Notes: a model not told the origin generated them from the letters alone. 31,325 bases of DNA from JBCCCJ01 sp039029315 (GCA_039029315.1 JBCCGK010000124.1:1-31325), one strand, 5' to 3'; positions 17,626 through 25,569 are shown, counted from the stretch's first letter. A program made the numbers and translations.

Positions 17626-18252
17626 TTATTTCCCCCCCCCAAACAGTCTTTTGAAAAATGCTTTGATCACTCCCCACAAAATGGAAAAGGCGTTTACAGC
17701 ATTATCCTCCGGCTCCGGCCGCATAACCTGTTCTGCTTTGGCATCGGAAGGATAGGTCTCTTTGGTGCCTGACTCAGCAAGCGTTTCTTTTGGTGCTGAG
17801 GATTCCGCCAGTTTGTCCTTAAAATTTCCCACAAACTGATCAAATAATTGATTCGATACATCGGTGATCAAGCGAGACCCAAATTGGGCTAACTTGCCAG
17901 TAACAGAGACTTCCATGCTATAGTCCACTTCTGCGCCGCCCTCCTTCGCACTCACGCTTCCATTCATCACCATATCAGCACTCCCTTTGCCTTTCGCATC
18001 CAACCCTTTGCCTTTCAGACGCATCTGATGGGTATCTACGTTTTTTTCTTCAATGGTGATTTCTCCATTGTACACGGCCTTAACAGGACCGAATTTCAAT
18101 GAAACTGTCCCCTTGAAGTTGTTGTCATCGATTTCTTCTGTCAATGAGGCCCCTGGCACACAGGTAACCACCTGTCTGGGATCACTGAGGAGTCCCCAGA
18201 CATTGTCGACAGTATCTTCGACATGAAATGTTTTGGTAATCGTGGTCTTCAT
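17626..18252 (-). CDS. coxG: CoxG, SRPBCC-fold CODH membrane-association protein
   Basis: This 208-residue protein starts at the ATG at 18252 (a TTG three codons upstream is less likely). Residues about 1-145 form the CoxG/SRPBCC lipid-binding fold: FHVEDTVDNVWGLLSDPRQV, CVPGASLTEEIDDNNFKGTV, and LAQFGSRLITDVSNQLFDQF. A linker of about 35 residues follows. The chain ends in an amphipathic, basic tail (FSILWGVIKAFFKRLFGGGK) likely to lie on the membrane. CoxG has been linked to attaching CODH to the cytoplasmic membrane and to electron transfer to quinone. The final GGG is encoded by nine consecutive Gs. The gene is separated from coxL by a strong hairpin and from coxD by six bases. Confidence 0.92.
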   Translation of the reverse strand: MKTTITKTFHVEDTVDNVWGLLSDPRQVVTCVPGASLTEEIDDNNFKGTVSLKFGPVKAVYNGEITIEEKNVDTHQMRLKGKGLDAKGKGSADMVMNGSVSAKEGGAEVDYSMEVSVTGKLAQFGSRLITDVSNQLFDQFVGNFKDKLAESSAPKETLAESGTKETYPSDAKAEQVMRPEPEDNAVNAFSILWGVIKAFFKRLFGGGK

Positions 18253-18269
18253 ATGTCTCAAAAGGTAGG

Positions 18270-18303
18270 CCCCCTATCTGCAGAAGGGTCTGCAGATTCG
18301 GGG
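18270..18303 (-). promoter_or_regulatory. Intercistronic hairpin between coxL and coxG
   Basis: ATCTGCAGA (18276-18284) and TCTGCAGAT (18289-18297) are a perfect 9-bp inverted repeat with a 4-base loop. Beyond a 2-by-2 mismatch, CCCC (18270-18273) pairs with GGGG (18300-18303). On the transcript it forms 18 bases after the coxL stop and is followed a few bases later by CUUUUG. It may protect coxMSL mRNA from 3' decay or act as a partial terminator, so that the enzyme is made in excess of its maturases. Confidence 0.6.
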
Positions 18304-18321
18304 ACCATTAGAATGTTCAAA

Positions 18322-20688
18322 TTAGTTGTTTTCGGCTTCCTGAATGGCTTTCCAGACCTTATAAGGCGTGATAGGAATATCCATATGTGTAATTCCCAAA
18401 GGAGATAACGCATCCACAATCGCATTGGCGATGGCCGGTGGCGCTCCTACCGTTGGAGATTCACCTACTCCTTTGGCACCGATTGGATGATGAGGAGACG
18501 GTGTCACGGTATGACCAGTTTCCCAATTGGGTGACTCAACTGCAGTTGGAACGAGATAATCCATCAGGGTTCCATTGAGGATATTTCCTTCTTCATCATA
18601 AATCAGTTCCTCATACATAGCGGGAGCGATTCCCTGGGTGAGGCCCCCGTGGACTTGGCCTTGAACGATCATCGGATTGATGATATTTCCACAGTCATCA
18701 ATGGCGACGAATCTGCGAACATCAATTTCTCCTGTCTCTTTGTCCACTTCTACTACACAGATATATGCACCGGAAGGAAAGGTCAGGTTGGGCGGATCAT
18801 AATAATGGGTTGCTTCAAATCCAGCCTCCATTCCTTGCGGGTGGTTAGTATAGGCAGCAAAGACGATTTCCTGTATGGTTTTGGACTTTTCTGGTGCGCC
18901 TTTGACAGAAAATTTGCCAGGTTCCCACTCAAGGTCTTCTTCGCTTACCTCTAGCAAATGCGCAGCGATTTTTCGGGCTTTATGCCGTAATTTTCTGGCA
19001 GCCATGGCAGCAGCAGCACCAGCGGTCGGGGTACTCCTACTCGCGTAGGTTCCCAATCCATATGGAGCTGTGTCTGTATCTCCTTCCTCTACCTGAATGT
19101 GTTCTGCGGGTATCCCCAATTCCTCAGCCACGATCTGTGCATAGGTTGTTTCATGTCCCTGACCCTGGGATTTGGTCCCAAATCTGGCGATGGCCTTGCC
19201 AGTCGGATGCACCCGGATCTCAGCGCTGTCAAACATCTTGATCCCGAGAATATCAAAATCCTTGGATGGACCGGCTCCCACAATCTCGGTGAAAGTAGAA
19301 ATTCCAATCCCCATTAGTTTGCCAGCTGCTCTTTTTTCTTTTTGTTCGGCACGCAAAGCGTCATAGCCTACCACATCCATTGCCTTTTGGAGGCCTGCAT
19401 GATAGTCTCCACTATCATATTCCCAGCCCGTTGGGGACTTCCAGGGAAAATCTTCCTTCTTGATAAAGTTCTCCATCCGCAATTGTGCAGGATCTTTGCC
19501 AACCTCCAGTGCCAATCGATCGGTGATTCGCTCAATGGCATGGACGGCTTCTGTCACACGGAAAGAACAGCGATAGGCAACGCCCCCTGGTGGTTTGTTG
19601 GTATAGACGGCATCTGCTTCCATGAATGCAGCACCATAATCATAGGAACCCGTTCCGATGGAGAACAAACCTGTTGGAAACTTGGATGGATTGGCAGCCG
19701 CATCTGCATACCCGTGATCTGCAAGCACTTTGAAACGGGTTGCCAGGATTTTGCCTTCTTTGGTGGAGGCCATTTCCACATCGATATGATAATCTCGAGC
19801 AAAGGAATCAGCTTGTAGATTCTCAGTTCGATCTTCGACCCACTTGACAGGCTTTCCAACCAGAAAAGAAACCGCTATGGCGATTACATAGCCTGGATAA
19901 ACCGGCACTTTTCCCCCAAATCCCCCGCCAATATCCGGTGAGATCACTCGAATTTTTTCTTCTGTCAGTCCGACATGTCCAGCCACCAATGCAATAACTG
20001 TACGGATAGCATGAGGTGCCTGAGTGGTCATGTACATGGTCAGATGATTGTTGACCTTGTCGTAATCTGCTACACATCCACACGTTTCGATAGAAGAAAC
20101 ATGGATTCTTGGCAGGTGCATGTGTTCTTTTACCACGACATCCGCTCCAGCAAACACTTTATCAGTTGCTTCTTTGTCTCCTGCTTCCCAGTGCCAGATG
20201 TGATTGCTGGTTTGGCCTTCCTTATCGGACCGAAGAACCGGAGAGTCTGCCTCCAATGCCTTGTAGGGGTCCATGACAGGCTTCATCTGCTCATACTCCA
20301 CAATCACGGCTTCCTTGCCATCTCTGGCAGCATAACGATCCGTAGCAATCACGGCTGCAACTTCCTGCGCCTGATACATCACCGTATCAGTTGGCAGAAC
20401 CATCTGTGTATCTGACATCAGGGTAGGCATCCAGTGCAAGCCATATTGTTCCAGATCTTTGCCGGTTACGACAGCGATCACTCCTGGAATTTTGAGGGCA
20501 GCTTCCGAATCGATGTTTTTGATTTTGGCATAGGCATATGGACTTCGCACGATGTCCATATGGAGCATACCATTCAGCTTGATATCATCGACATAGTTTC
20601 CTTTCCCCTGAATAAATCGGTCATCTTCTTTTCTTTTGATAGAATGACCCATTCCGCCGATGCTCTTGGGTGTATTACATTTAATCAT
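18322..20688 (-). CDS. coxL: Form I aerobic CO dehydrogenase large subunit (molybdenum-copper)
   Basis: This 788-residue protein starts at the ATG at 20688, not the TTG at 20697. It carries the form I active-site loop AYRCSFR with Cys374, the residue that ligates copper in the Mo-S-Cu centre (Cys388 in Oligotropha). It also has the catalytic glutamate Glu743 in GAKGVGESPTVGAPPA and the cofactor-binding GGGFGGKVPVYPGY. Form II relatives instead read AYRGAGR. The start (GHSIKRKEDDRFIQGKGNYV) and length are typical of CoxL. It oxidises CO with water to CO2, passing two electrons through CoxS and CoxM to the respiratory chain, at the inner face of the membrane. It sits 30 bases after coxS. There is no sign of truncation. 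Confidence 0.96.
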   Translation of the reverse strand: MIKCNTPKSIGGMGHSIKRKEDDRFIQGKGNYVDDIKLNGMLHMDIVRSPYAYAKIKNIDSEAALKIPGVIAVVTGKDLEQYGLHWMPTLMSDTQMVLPTDTVMYQAQEVAAVIATDRYAARDGKEAVIVEYEQMKPVMDPYKALEADSPVLRSDKEGQTSNHIWHWEAGDKEATDKVFAGADVVVKEHMHLPRIHVSSIETCGCVADYDKVNNHLTMYMTTQAPHAIRTVIALVAGHVGLTEEKIRVISPDIGGGFGGKVPVYPGYVIAIAVSFLVGKPVKWVEDRTENLQADSFARDYHIDVEMASTKEGKILATRFKVLADHGYADAAANPSKFPTGLFSIGTGSYDYGAAFMEADAVYTNKPPGGVAYRCSFRVTEAVHAIERITDRLALEVGKDPAQLRMENFIKKEDFPWKSPTGWEYDSGDYHAGLQKAMDVVGYDALRAEQKEKRAAGKLMGIGISTFTEIVGAGPSKDFDILGIKMFDSAEIRVHPTGKAIARFGTKSQGQGHETTYAQIVAEELGIPAEHIQVEEGDTDTAPYGLGTYASRSTPTAGAAAAMAARKLRHKARKIAAHLLEVSEEDLEWEPGKFSVKGAPEKSKTIQEIVFAAYTNHPQGMEAGFEATHYYDPPNLTFPSGAYICVVEVDKETGEIDVRRFVAIDDCGNIINPMIVQGQVHGGLTQGIAPAMYEELIYDEEGNILNGTLMDYLVPTAVESPNWETGHTVTPSPHHPIGAKGVGESPTVGAPPAIANAIVDALSPLGITHMDIPITPYKVWKAIQEAENN

Positions 20689-20718
20689 TGTTTTCAAAAA
20701 TTAATGGTCCAAAATGGG

Positions 20719-21222
20719 TTAGACAAATTCCGGCTCAGTGGATGGAAGTTCATCTCCTCTGATTTTCGCTCCTGCATACTGGATCGCCTTGACTATATTG
20801 TTGTAGCCAGTGCAGCGACATAGATTCCCGGATATTCCCCAGCGGATTTCTTCTTCGGTAGGATTCGGATTTTTTTCCAATAATTCGATGGCACGCATCA
20901 TCATTCCCGGCGTACAAAATCCACAATGCAGTCCATGGTTTTCCTTGAAGCCTTCCTGGATGGGATGGAGTCCTTCAGCGGTTGCCATGCCTTCTACAGT
21001 GGTAATTTCCTTGCCATTGGCCTGAACAGCCAGAATGGTGCAGGATTTGACGGATTTGCCATCCAGCAAAATGGTACAGGCCCCACAACTGGAGGTATCG
21101 CAACCGATATGTGTTCCTGTTTCATTGAGGTTTTCTCGAATGAGGTGAACCAGCAATAATCTTGGCTCTACTTCAAGGGTATGTGCTTGCCCGTTTAGGG
21201 TAACTGTTATTTCTTTTTTCAT
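20719..21222 (-). CDS. coxS: CO dehydrogenase small [2Fe-2S] subunit
   Basis: This 167-residue protein binds two [2Fe-2S] clusters. The plant-ferredoxin-type N-terminal cluster has Cys41, Cys46, Cys49 and Cys61 (CDTSSCGAC and SVKSC). The helical C-terminal cluster has Cys100, Cys103, Cys135 and Cys137 (CGFC and CRCTGY). All eight ligands are present. It carries electrons from the Mo-Cu centre of CoxL to the FAD of CoxM. The length is nearly identical to the Oligotropha subunit. It lies between coxM (32-base gap) and coxL (30-base gap) in the classical M-S-L order. Confidence 0.96.
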   Translation of the reverse strand: MKKEITVTLNGQAHTLEVEPRLLLVHLIRENLNETGTHIGCDTSSCGACTILLDGKSVKSCTILAVQANGKEITTVEGMATAEGLHPIQEGFKENHGLHCGFCTPGMMMRAIELLEKNPNPTEEEIRWGISGNLCRCTGYNNIVKAIQYAGAKIRGDELPSTEPEFV

Positions 21223-21254
21223 TGTCTTGCGAGTAAAATAAATAGTGGAAACAA

Positions 21255-22130
21255 TCAGAGAGAAGCTTTGGCTCTTTCAAGTGCTTTGTTGATCATTCGT
21301 TTGACCAGGACCCCTACCATAGCACGTTTGTATGCTTCGCTTCCTCTCAGATCTGAAGAAGGGCTACAATCTTCCGAGGCATAGGTGGCCGCCTCCTGAA
21401 TCGTGGCATCTGAAACGGGTTTTCCTCGCAGAGCGTTCTCAGACCGAGTTGCTCTCAAGGGAGTCGGATTGACATTGGTCAGGCCGATTCCAACCTCCTG
21501 ACAAGTCCCAGAGGCATCAATTCTGATCTTCACTGCCACACCTGCCGTGGCATAGTCGCCCACTTTTCGTTCGAGCTTGTGGTAAGCTGTTCCGGTGCCA
21601 GCCTGAACGACTGGTACGCGTAATTCTGTCAGAATTTCATGTTCTTCCAATGCTGTCATGTAAAACCCATGAAAGAATTCGTCAATAGAAATACTTCTTT
21701 GGCCATTGGGTCCTTGTGCGATTACTTCTGCCCCAAGGGCAATCATCACAGCAGGATGATCATTGGCAGCATCGCCATGAGCAATGTTTCCCCCGATGGT
21801 TCCCATGTTTCGAACTTGAGGGTCAGCAATCAATTTGGCAGCATCAAGAAAAATGGGATACTTGGCCTGAACAATGGCCGATTCTTCGAGTTCCACTTCG
21901 CGCGTCATCGCGCCAATCTTGAGATTCCCGTCTTCTTCCTTGACATAGGACAGACCAGGAATGTTGTTGATGTCAATCACAGATTCGACATCTGCGAATC
22001 TCAACTTCATCATTGGGATGAGACTGTGCCCACCCGCAAGAATCTTGGCATCTTCTCCTAGCTTTTGCAGCAAAGAGATCGCCTCGTCGAGCGTAGTTGG
22101 TGAATAGTAGTCAAAAGCTGCAGGTATCAT
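21255..22130 (-). CDS. coxM: CO dehydrogenase medium FAD-binding subunit
   Basis: This 291-residue flavoprotein has the two pyrophosphate/FAD-binding motifs of the CoxM/XdhB family, AGGHSLIPMMKLR (about residues 32-44) and MGTIGGNIAHGDAAND (about 108-123). A C-terminal CO_deh_flav_C domain follows (YHKLERKVGDYATAGVAVKI). It accepts electrons from CoxS and passes them to quinone. Its ATG overlaps the stop of the preceding membrane-protein gene by four bases (ATGA), so the two are translationally coupled. This places the unknown membrane protein firmly in the CODH operon. Confidence 0.95.
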   Translation of the reverse strand: MIPAAFDYYSPTTLDEAISLLQKLGEDAKILAGGHSLIPMMKLRFADVESVIDINNIPGLSYVKEEDGNLKIGAMTREVELEESAIVQAKYPIFLDAAKLIADPQVRNMGTIGGNIAHGDAANDHPAVMIALGAEVIAQGPNGQRSISIDEFFHGFYMTALEEHEILTELRVPVVQAGTGTAYHKLERKVGDYATAGVAVKIRIDASGTCQEVGIGLTNVNPTPLRATRSENALRGKPVSDATIQEAATYASEDCSPSSDLRGSEAYKRAMVGVLVKRMINKALERAKASL

Positions 22131-22594
22131 TGAAAAAAAGAATTTGGTGACGATTTCAGTGTCTCCCTGCTAAACAGGAGTCTAAGCTTTCGGAAGACAT
22201 ACAAAAAACTTCCATTGACCCATACTCCAAATAAGAGACAAGTCGCCCCTACATAATAAGAATAGACCAGTCCCGTATACAGCTCACTCCAACTGATCAA
22301 AGCTGCGCCAATACTCACAAGAACCAATGCTACAATGGTTCTTCTTCCCCGGTAATTCAGGATTAAAAAGAGGCAGGTAAGAGCTGCCAAACCAATGGAA
22401 ATGTAGGACAGCCAGGAAGGCGTATGTATCACAGAAGCACTCCCGCACATCGTGATAGCACTGGAGTAAGCCAGCACACAAAAGGGACATTTTGGCAGAA
22501 TGGCAATCAAAAATCCTGTAGCAATTGGCGCAATACGTTTAGGCTTCACAGATTTTCGACTGTGTTTACAAGAACAGGCAGCAGGAGTAGTCAT
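22127..22594 (-). CDS. Cys-rich small membrane protein heading the cox operon, function unknown
   Basis: This 155-residue protein has about four membrane segments (roughly residues 22-48, 60-80, 84-104 and 110-133). The cysteines are arranged as a CxC at residues 7 and 9 in the N-terminal tail (AACSCKH), a CPxC at 36-39 where the first helix begins (LPKCPFC), and Cys50. Such placements are typical of proteins that pass soft metals or thiol groups across or along a membrane. It vaguely resembles small MerC-like proteins, but I cannot assign a family. It is the promoter-proximal gene of the CODH operon and overlaps coxM by four bases. A role in copper or sulfur supply to the Mo-Cu site is an attractive inference. 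It is not CoxB, CoxC, CoxH or CoxK as far as I can tell. Confidence 0.75.
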   Translation of the reverse strand: MTTPAACSCKHSRKSVKPKRIAPIATGFLIAILPKCPFCVLAYSSAITMCGSASVIHTPSWLSYISIGLAALTCLFLILNYRGRRTIVALVLVSIGAALISWSELYTGLVYSYYVGATCLLFGVWVNGSFLYVFRKLRLLFSRETLKSSPNSFFQ

Positions 22595-22613
22595 TCACAG
22601 GGAAGTTTGTCCA

Positions 22614-22642
22614 CAAAATAGATATTTTTCACAGATAAACAA
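22614..22642 (-). promoter_or_regulatory. Candidate promoter of the cox operon
   Basis: On the minus strand a TTG (22642-22640) is followed, after exactly 19 bases, by TATTTTG (22620-22614). This is one base short of the Bacteroidota consensus TTG-N19-TAnnTTTG. The ATG of the first operon gene is 20 bases further on, at 22594. Confidence 0.5.
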
Positions 22643-22707
22643 GATATAGCATCAAATTCAAATGGTTTTATTTATTTGCAATCAATACTTCTGCTAACTC
22701 AAACATT

Positions 22708-23466
22708 ATGGAATTCCAGCATCTCATTTATGACCGACAAGAGGCTGTTGTACGGGTCATTCTCAATCGTCCCAAGAGCCTGAATGCTTTTAATCGAGCC
22801 TTATTACAGGAAATGAAAACAGCTTTCCAACAGATTTCTGAAGATCCCACGATCAAGGTAGTTGTGCTTTCTGGCGAAGGGCGTGCCTTTTCTGCCGGAG
22901 TTGATTTAAAGGAAACAGATGCTGATGGATTTCAGGATGGTGCAACTTCCATGAAACTGGGCCGGGAACTTTCAGAACTGATGACTCAGCTTCCACAGGT
23001 AACGATTGCGCAAGTCCATGGATATTGTTTTACAGGAGCGCTGGAAATGATGATGTTCTTTGATATGGCCTTTTGCGCAGAAAGCACACAGTTTGGAGAT
23101 ACCCATGCAAAGTGGAGTGTCATGCCGCAATGGGGAATGACACAACGTCTGGCAAGAAGAGTTGGGTTAGCAAAAGCCAAAGAACTTAGTTTTCGGGCGA
23201 TGCGGATCAAAGGACCTGAAGCAGAGAGGATTGGTCTTGTCAACAGAGCCTTTCCTGATGATCAGCTAGCATCCGAAGTCGATACCATCATAACTGAAAT
23301 CCTTCAGAATAGTTTTGAAGCCATTTCAGTCATCAAACATTTGTACGATGAAGGCTATGCCGGAACCTTGAGAGATGGCCTGGAATTAGAATCCAATGCT
23401 GACACCCGACTATCTGATACAGACGCCCAACTCAGCCAGTTTCAGGAGAAGAAGTTCAAGGGATAA
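22708..23466 (+). CDS. Enoyl-CoA hydratase/isomerase (crotonase) family protein
   Basis: This 252-residue cytoplasmic enzyme has the crotonase oxyanion-hole segments LNRPKSLNAFNRALL (residues about 19-33) and GRAFSAGVDLKE (about 57-68), and the second-helix motif GYCFTGALEMMM with the first catalytic glutamate. At the position of the second hydratase glutamate the sequence is DTHAKWSVMPQWG. A histidine replaces the acid, as in the DTHAR subgroup of crotonases. The precise reaction on the acyl-CoA is therefore uncertain (hydration, isomerisation or other). It is divergent from the cox operon and the first of a plus-strand series. The next gene begins 70 bases downstream. Confidence 0.85.
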   Translation: MEFQHLIYDRQEAVVRVILNRPKSLNAFNRALLQEMKTAFQQISEDPTIKVVVLSGEGRAFSAGVDLKETDADGFQDGATSMKLGRELSELMTQLPQVTIAQVHGYCFTGALEMMMFFDMAFCAESTQFGDTHAKWSVMPQWGMTQRLARRVGLAKAKELSFRAMRIKGPEAERIGLVNRAFPDDQLASEVDTIITEILQNSFEAISVIKHLYDEGYAGTLRDGLELESNADTRLSDTDAQLSQFQEKKFKG

Positions 23467-23536
23467 ATCCCATCAAATTTGCGAAACAGACACAATTCTC
23501 CCATCTTGAGCCTGGAACACTACAGACTACTTTTTG

Positions 23537-24085
23537 ATGAAATTGATTCACATTTTGTTTGGATTTTTGATTGGGATCTTGGTATTGATTGGAATTGCTT
23601 TCTTCATGCCAGACGCCTTTTCTCTCAATCATTCTGCTCATCCACTTGACCCCAATCCAGAAGCAGCTCCCCTATTCAAAAGTACCGGAGGCCTTCAGGG
23701 CAAATCATCTACAGTTTGGTTGGGATATTTGATGGCCTTGATGATCACCGGAATCATGGCTTGCTGTATCCTTCTTGGGGTAAAACGCAAGGATCAAATT
23801 GGCCCCTATCTTCCCTGGATTTCCGGGGCCTTTGTGATGGTTGCACTGGTATTTTCAGCGCTTACCTATTCTTATTCCCTGTATACCAATGGACAATCCG
23901 AGGCCTTTTTTGGTGGCTATCCTGTTCCTACGGCCTGGATGATTTACGGGATATGGTTTCTGCCGCTGGGAGTTATCGCTATTTTCATTGTTACATTTGA
24001 CCAATGGTTTTTGAAACCAGAAGATCTGGCCGCATTTAGGCAGCTGGTCCAAGCCCCTGCCGGGGAGGAAGGAGGAACCTCCTGA
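23537..24085 (+). CDS. Small four-helix membrane protein, putative symporter partner
   Basis: I do not recognise the family of this 182-residue protein. The ATG at 23537 is preferred over an adjacent TTG. It has about four transmembrane helices (residues roughly 3-24, 61-81, 93-114 and 136-157). A 35-residue outside-facing loop follows the first helix (PLDPNPEAAPLFKSTGG), and the C-terminal tail is acidic and cytoplasmic. Its last base is shared with the first base of the symporter gene, showing tight translational coupling. By analogy with small-plus-large transporter pairs it may stabilise or regulate the symporter; this is inference. Confidence 0.7.
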   Translation: MKLIHILFGFLIGILVLIGIAFFMPDAFSLNHSAHPLDPNPEAAPLFKSTGGLQGKSSTVWLGYLMALMITGIMACCILLGVKRKDQIGPYLPWISGAFVMVALVFSALTYSYSLYTNGQSEAFFGGYPVPTAWMIYGIWFLPLGVIAIFIVTFDQWFLKPEDLAAFRQLVQAPAGEEGGTS

Positions 24086-25569
24086 TGGAAGCGAATCGCG
24101 ATGGAATTATTTTTTGGTCTGTCATCATCTACCTGCTCATCTGCGTCGTAGTAGGAATCTGGGCGCTTCGCCGGACCAAGTCTTCACATGATTTTTTCAT
24201 GGCAGGTCGTGACCTGGGAATCATGTTGACTGCTTTTGCCATCTTCTCTTCGACCTTGAGTGGGTTTGGATTTGTTGGCGGACCGGGGCTTGTTTATAAA
24301 ATGGGGATGAGTTCTGTCTGGATGGTTGTCTGTGCCGGATTTGGCTATATCATTTCTTTTGCCCTCTTAGGAAAAAGAATCCGACTATTTGCTGAATTAC
24401 GCGAATGTATTTCCCTGCCAGATGTCGTGGTAGCGCGCTACAAAAGTCCGTCTGTTGCCATCTCTGTATCCGTTGCGATTATCCTGGGTGTATTGGGATA
24501 TCTTGCTTCCCAAATCAAGGCCATGGCGGTTGTGATGCAGGATATCCTGGATAAGGACGGTTTTTTTCCCGATATCAGTTTGGAGATGTGTGTCCTGGTT
24601 TCTTGCGCAGTTCTCGTTTTTTATACAGTCAGTGGTGGTATTATCGCTTCTGTCTATACCGATCTGATTCAGGGAGTTGTCATGGTGATTGCAGCCATTC
24701 TTGTTTTTGCTACGGTGGTCATGAGTTTCAGTGATGGCATGACAGAAATTAGCACCACCATCATGCAGGACGATGCGGAGGCAATTGGTCCCTGGGGTAC
24801 CCTTGGGATGATTGGATGTCTCTCCTGGTTTTTCCTCTTTGGGTTGGGAGGCAGTGGACAACCGCATGTGATCACCAAAAGCATGATGAACAAAAATATT
24901 CGGGACGCACGCTTCATCCTTCCGGTCTCAACCATGGGATATTTTCTGGCAGCCTTGCTCTGGATTGGAATAGGTCTGGCAGTGCGGGCTCTCGTAGTAG
25001 GAGGAACCCTTGATCCCCTGGCAAATGCAGACGCAGCAGCGCCAATTTTTTTACAAAAATATGCCCATCCCCTACTAGCCGGGGTCGTTTTTGCTGGCTT
25101 ATTTGCTGCGATTATGTCTACAGCCGATGGCTTTCTCAACATAGGGACCGCGGCTGTTATTCACGATATTCCCAAAGCACTGAAAGGAAAAGCCATAGGC
25201 AATGAACTATTTTGGGCACGAACAGTAACGGTCATAATAGCTGTTGTCTCCTCCCTCTTCGCACTTTACAGCGGGGACCTTGTTGCCTTACTTGGCGCAT
25301 TTGGGTGGGGTACTTTTGCTGCGGCGCTGGTTCCGGTTGTCGCCATCGGCATCAACTGGAAACGGGCAACACCTCTGGCTGCCAATGTAGCTGTTATCTC
25401 CAGTCTTGCTATCAATTTTATTTTCAAGGCCTTCAAGATTGGCCTTCCCTACAATATTGATGCAGGGGCATTCGCACTCGTTGTGTCGATGAGCTTGTTT
25501 ATTGGCATTTCTCTTGCCAGTGATCCGCCAGCGCTTGATCCTGATGTAGAACGCGTAATGGATATGTAA
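24085..25569 (+). CDS. Sodium:solute symporter (SSS) family transporter
   Basis: This 494-residue inner-membrane protein with about 13 helices belongs to the SSS family. Signatures are the early FFMAGRDLG, STLSGFGFVGGPG in the unwound first core helix, and AAIMSTADGFLNIGTAAVIHDI, where the serine and threonine correspond to the sodium-site helix. GWGTFAAALVPVVAIGINWK follows near the C-terminus. It imports an organic solute with Na+. Family members in similar contexts carry acetate, propionate, pantothenate, proline or sugars. The acyl-CoA synthetase downstream favours a short-chain carboxylate. Translation is coupled to the small membrane protein upstream. Confidence 0.92.
   Translation: MEANRDGIIFWSVIIYLLICVVVGIWALRRTKSSHDFFMAGRDLGIMLTAFAIFSSTLSGFGFVGGPGLVYKMGMSSVWMVVCAGFGYIISFALLGKRIRLFAELRECISLPDVVVARYKSPSVAISVSVAIILGVLGYLASQIKAMAVVMQDILDKDGFFPDISLEMCVLVSCAVLVFYTVSGGIIASVYTDLIQGVVMVIAAILVFATVVMSFSDGMTEISTTIMQDDAEAIGPWGTLGMIGCLSWFFLFGLGGSGQPHVITKSMMNKNIRDARFILPVSTMGYFLAALLWIGIGLAVRALVVGGTLDPLANADAAAPIFLQKYAHPLLAGVVFAGLFAAIMSTADGFLNIGTAAVIHDIPKALKGKAIGNELFWARTVTVIIAVVSSLFALYSGDLVALLGAFGWGTFAAALVPVVAIGINWKRATPLAANVAVISSLAINFIFKAFKIGLPYNIDAGAFALVVSMSLFIGISLASDPPALDPDVERVMDM

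Noticed and set aside
18322..20688. Generic xanthine dehydrogenase or form II (AYRGAGR) assignment for the large subunit
   Set aside because: The loop reads AYRCSFR, and the surrounding genes are CODH-specific maturases.
24397..25142. Overlapping minus-strand frames within the symporter gene
   Set aside because: These are antisense shadows of transmembrane helices and are full of His/Asn/Thr complement bias.
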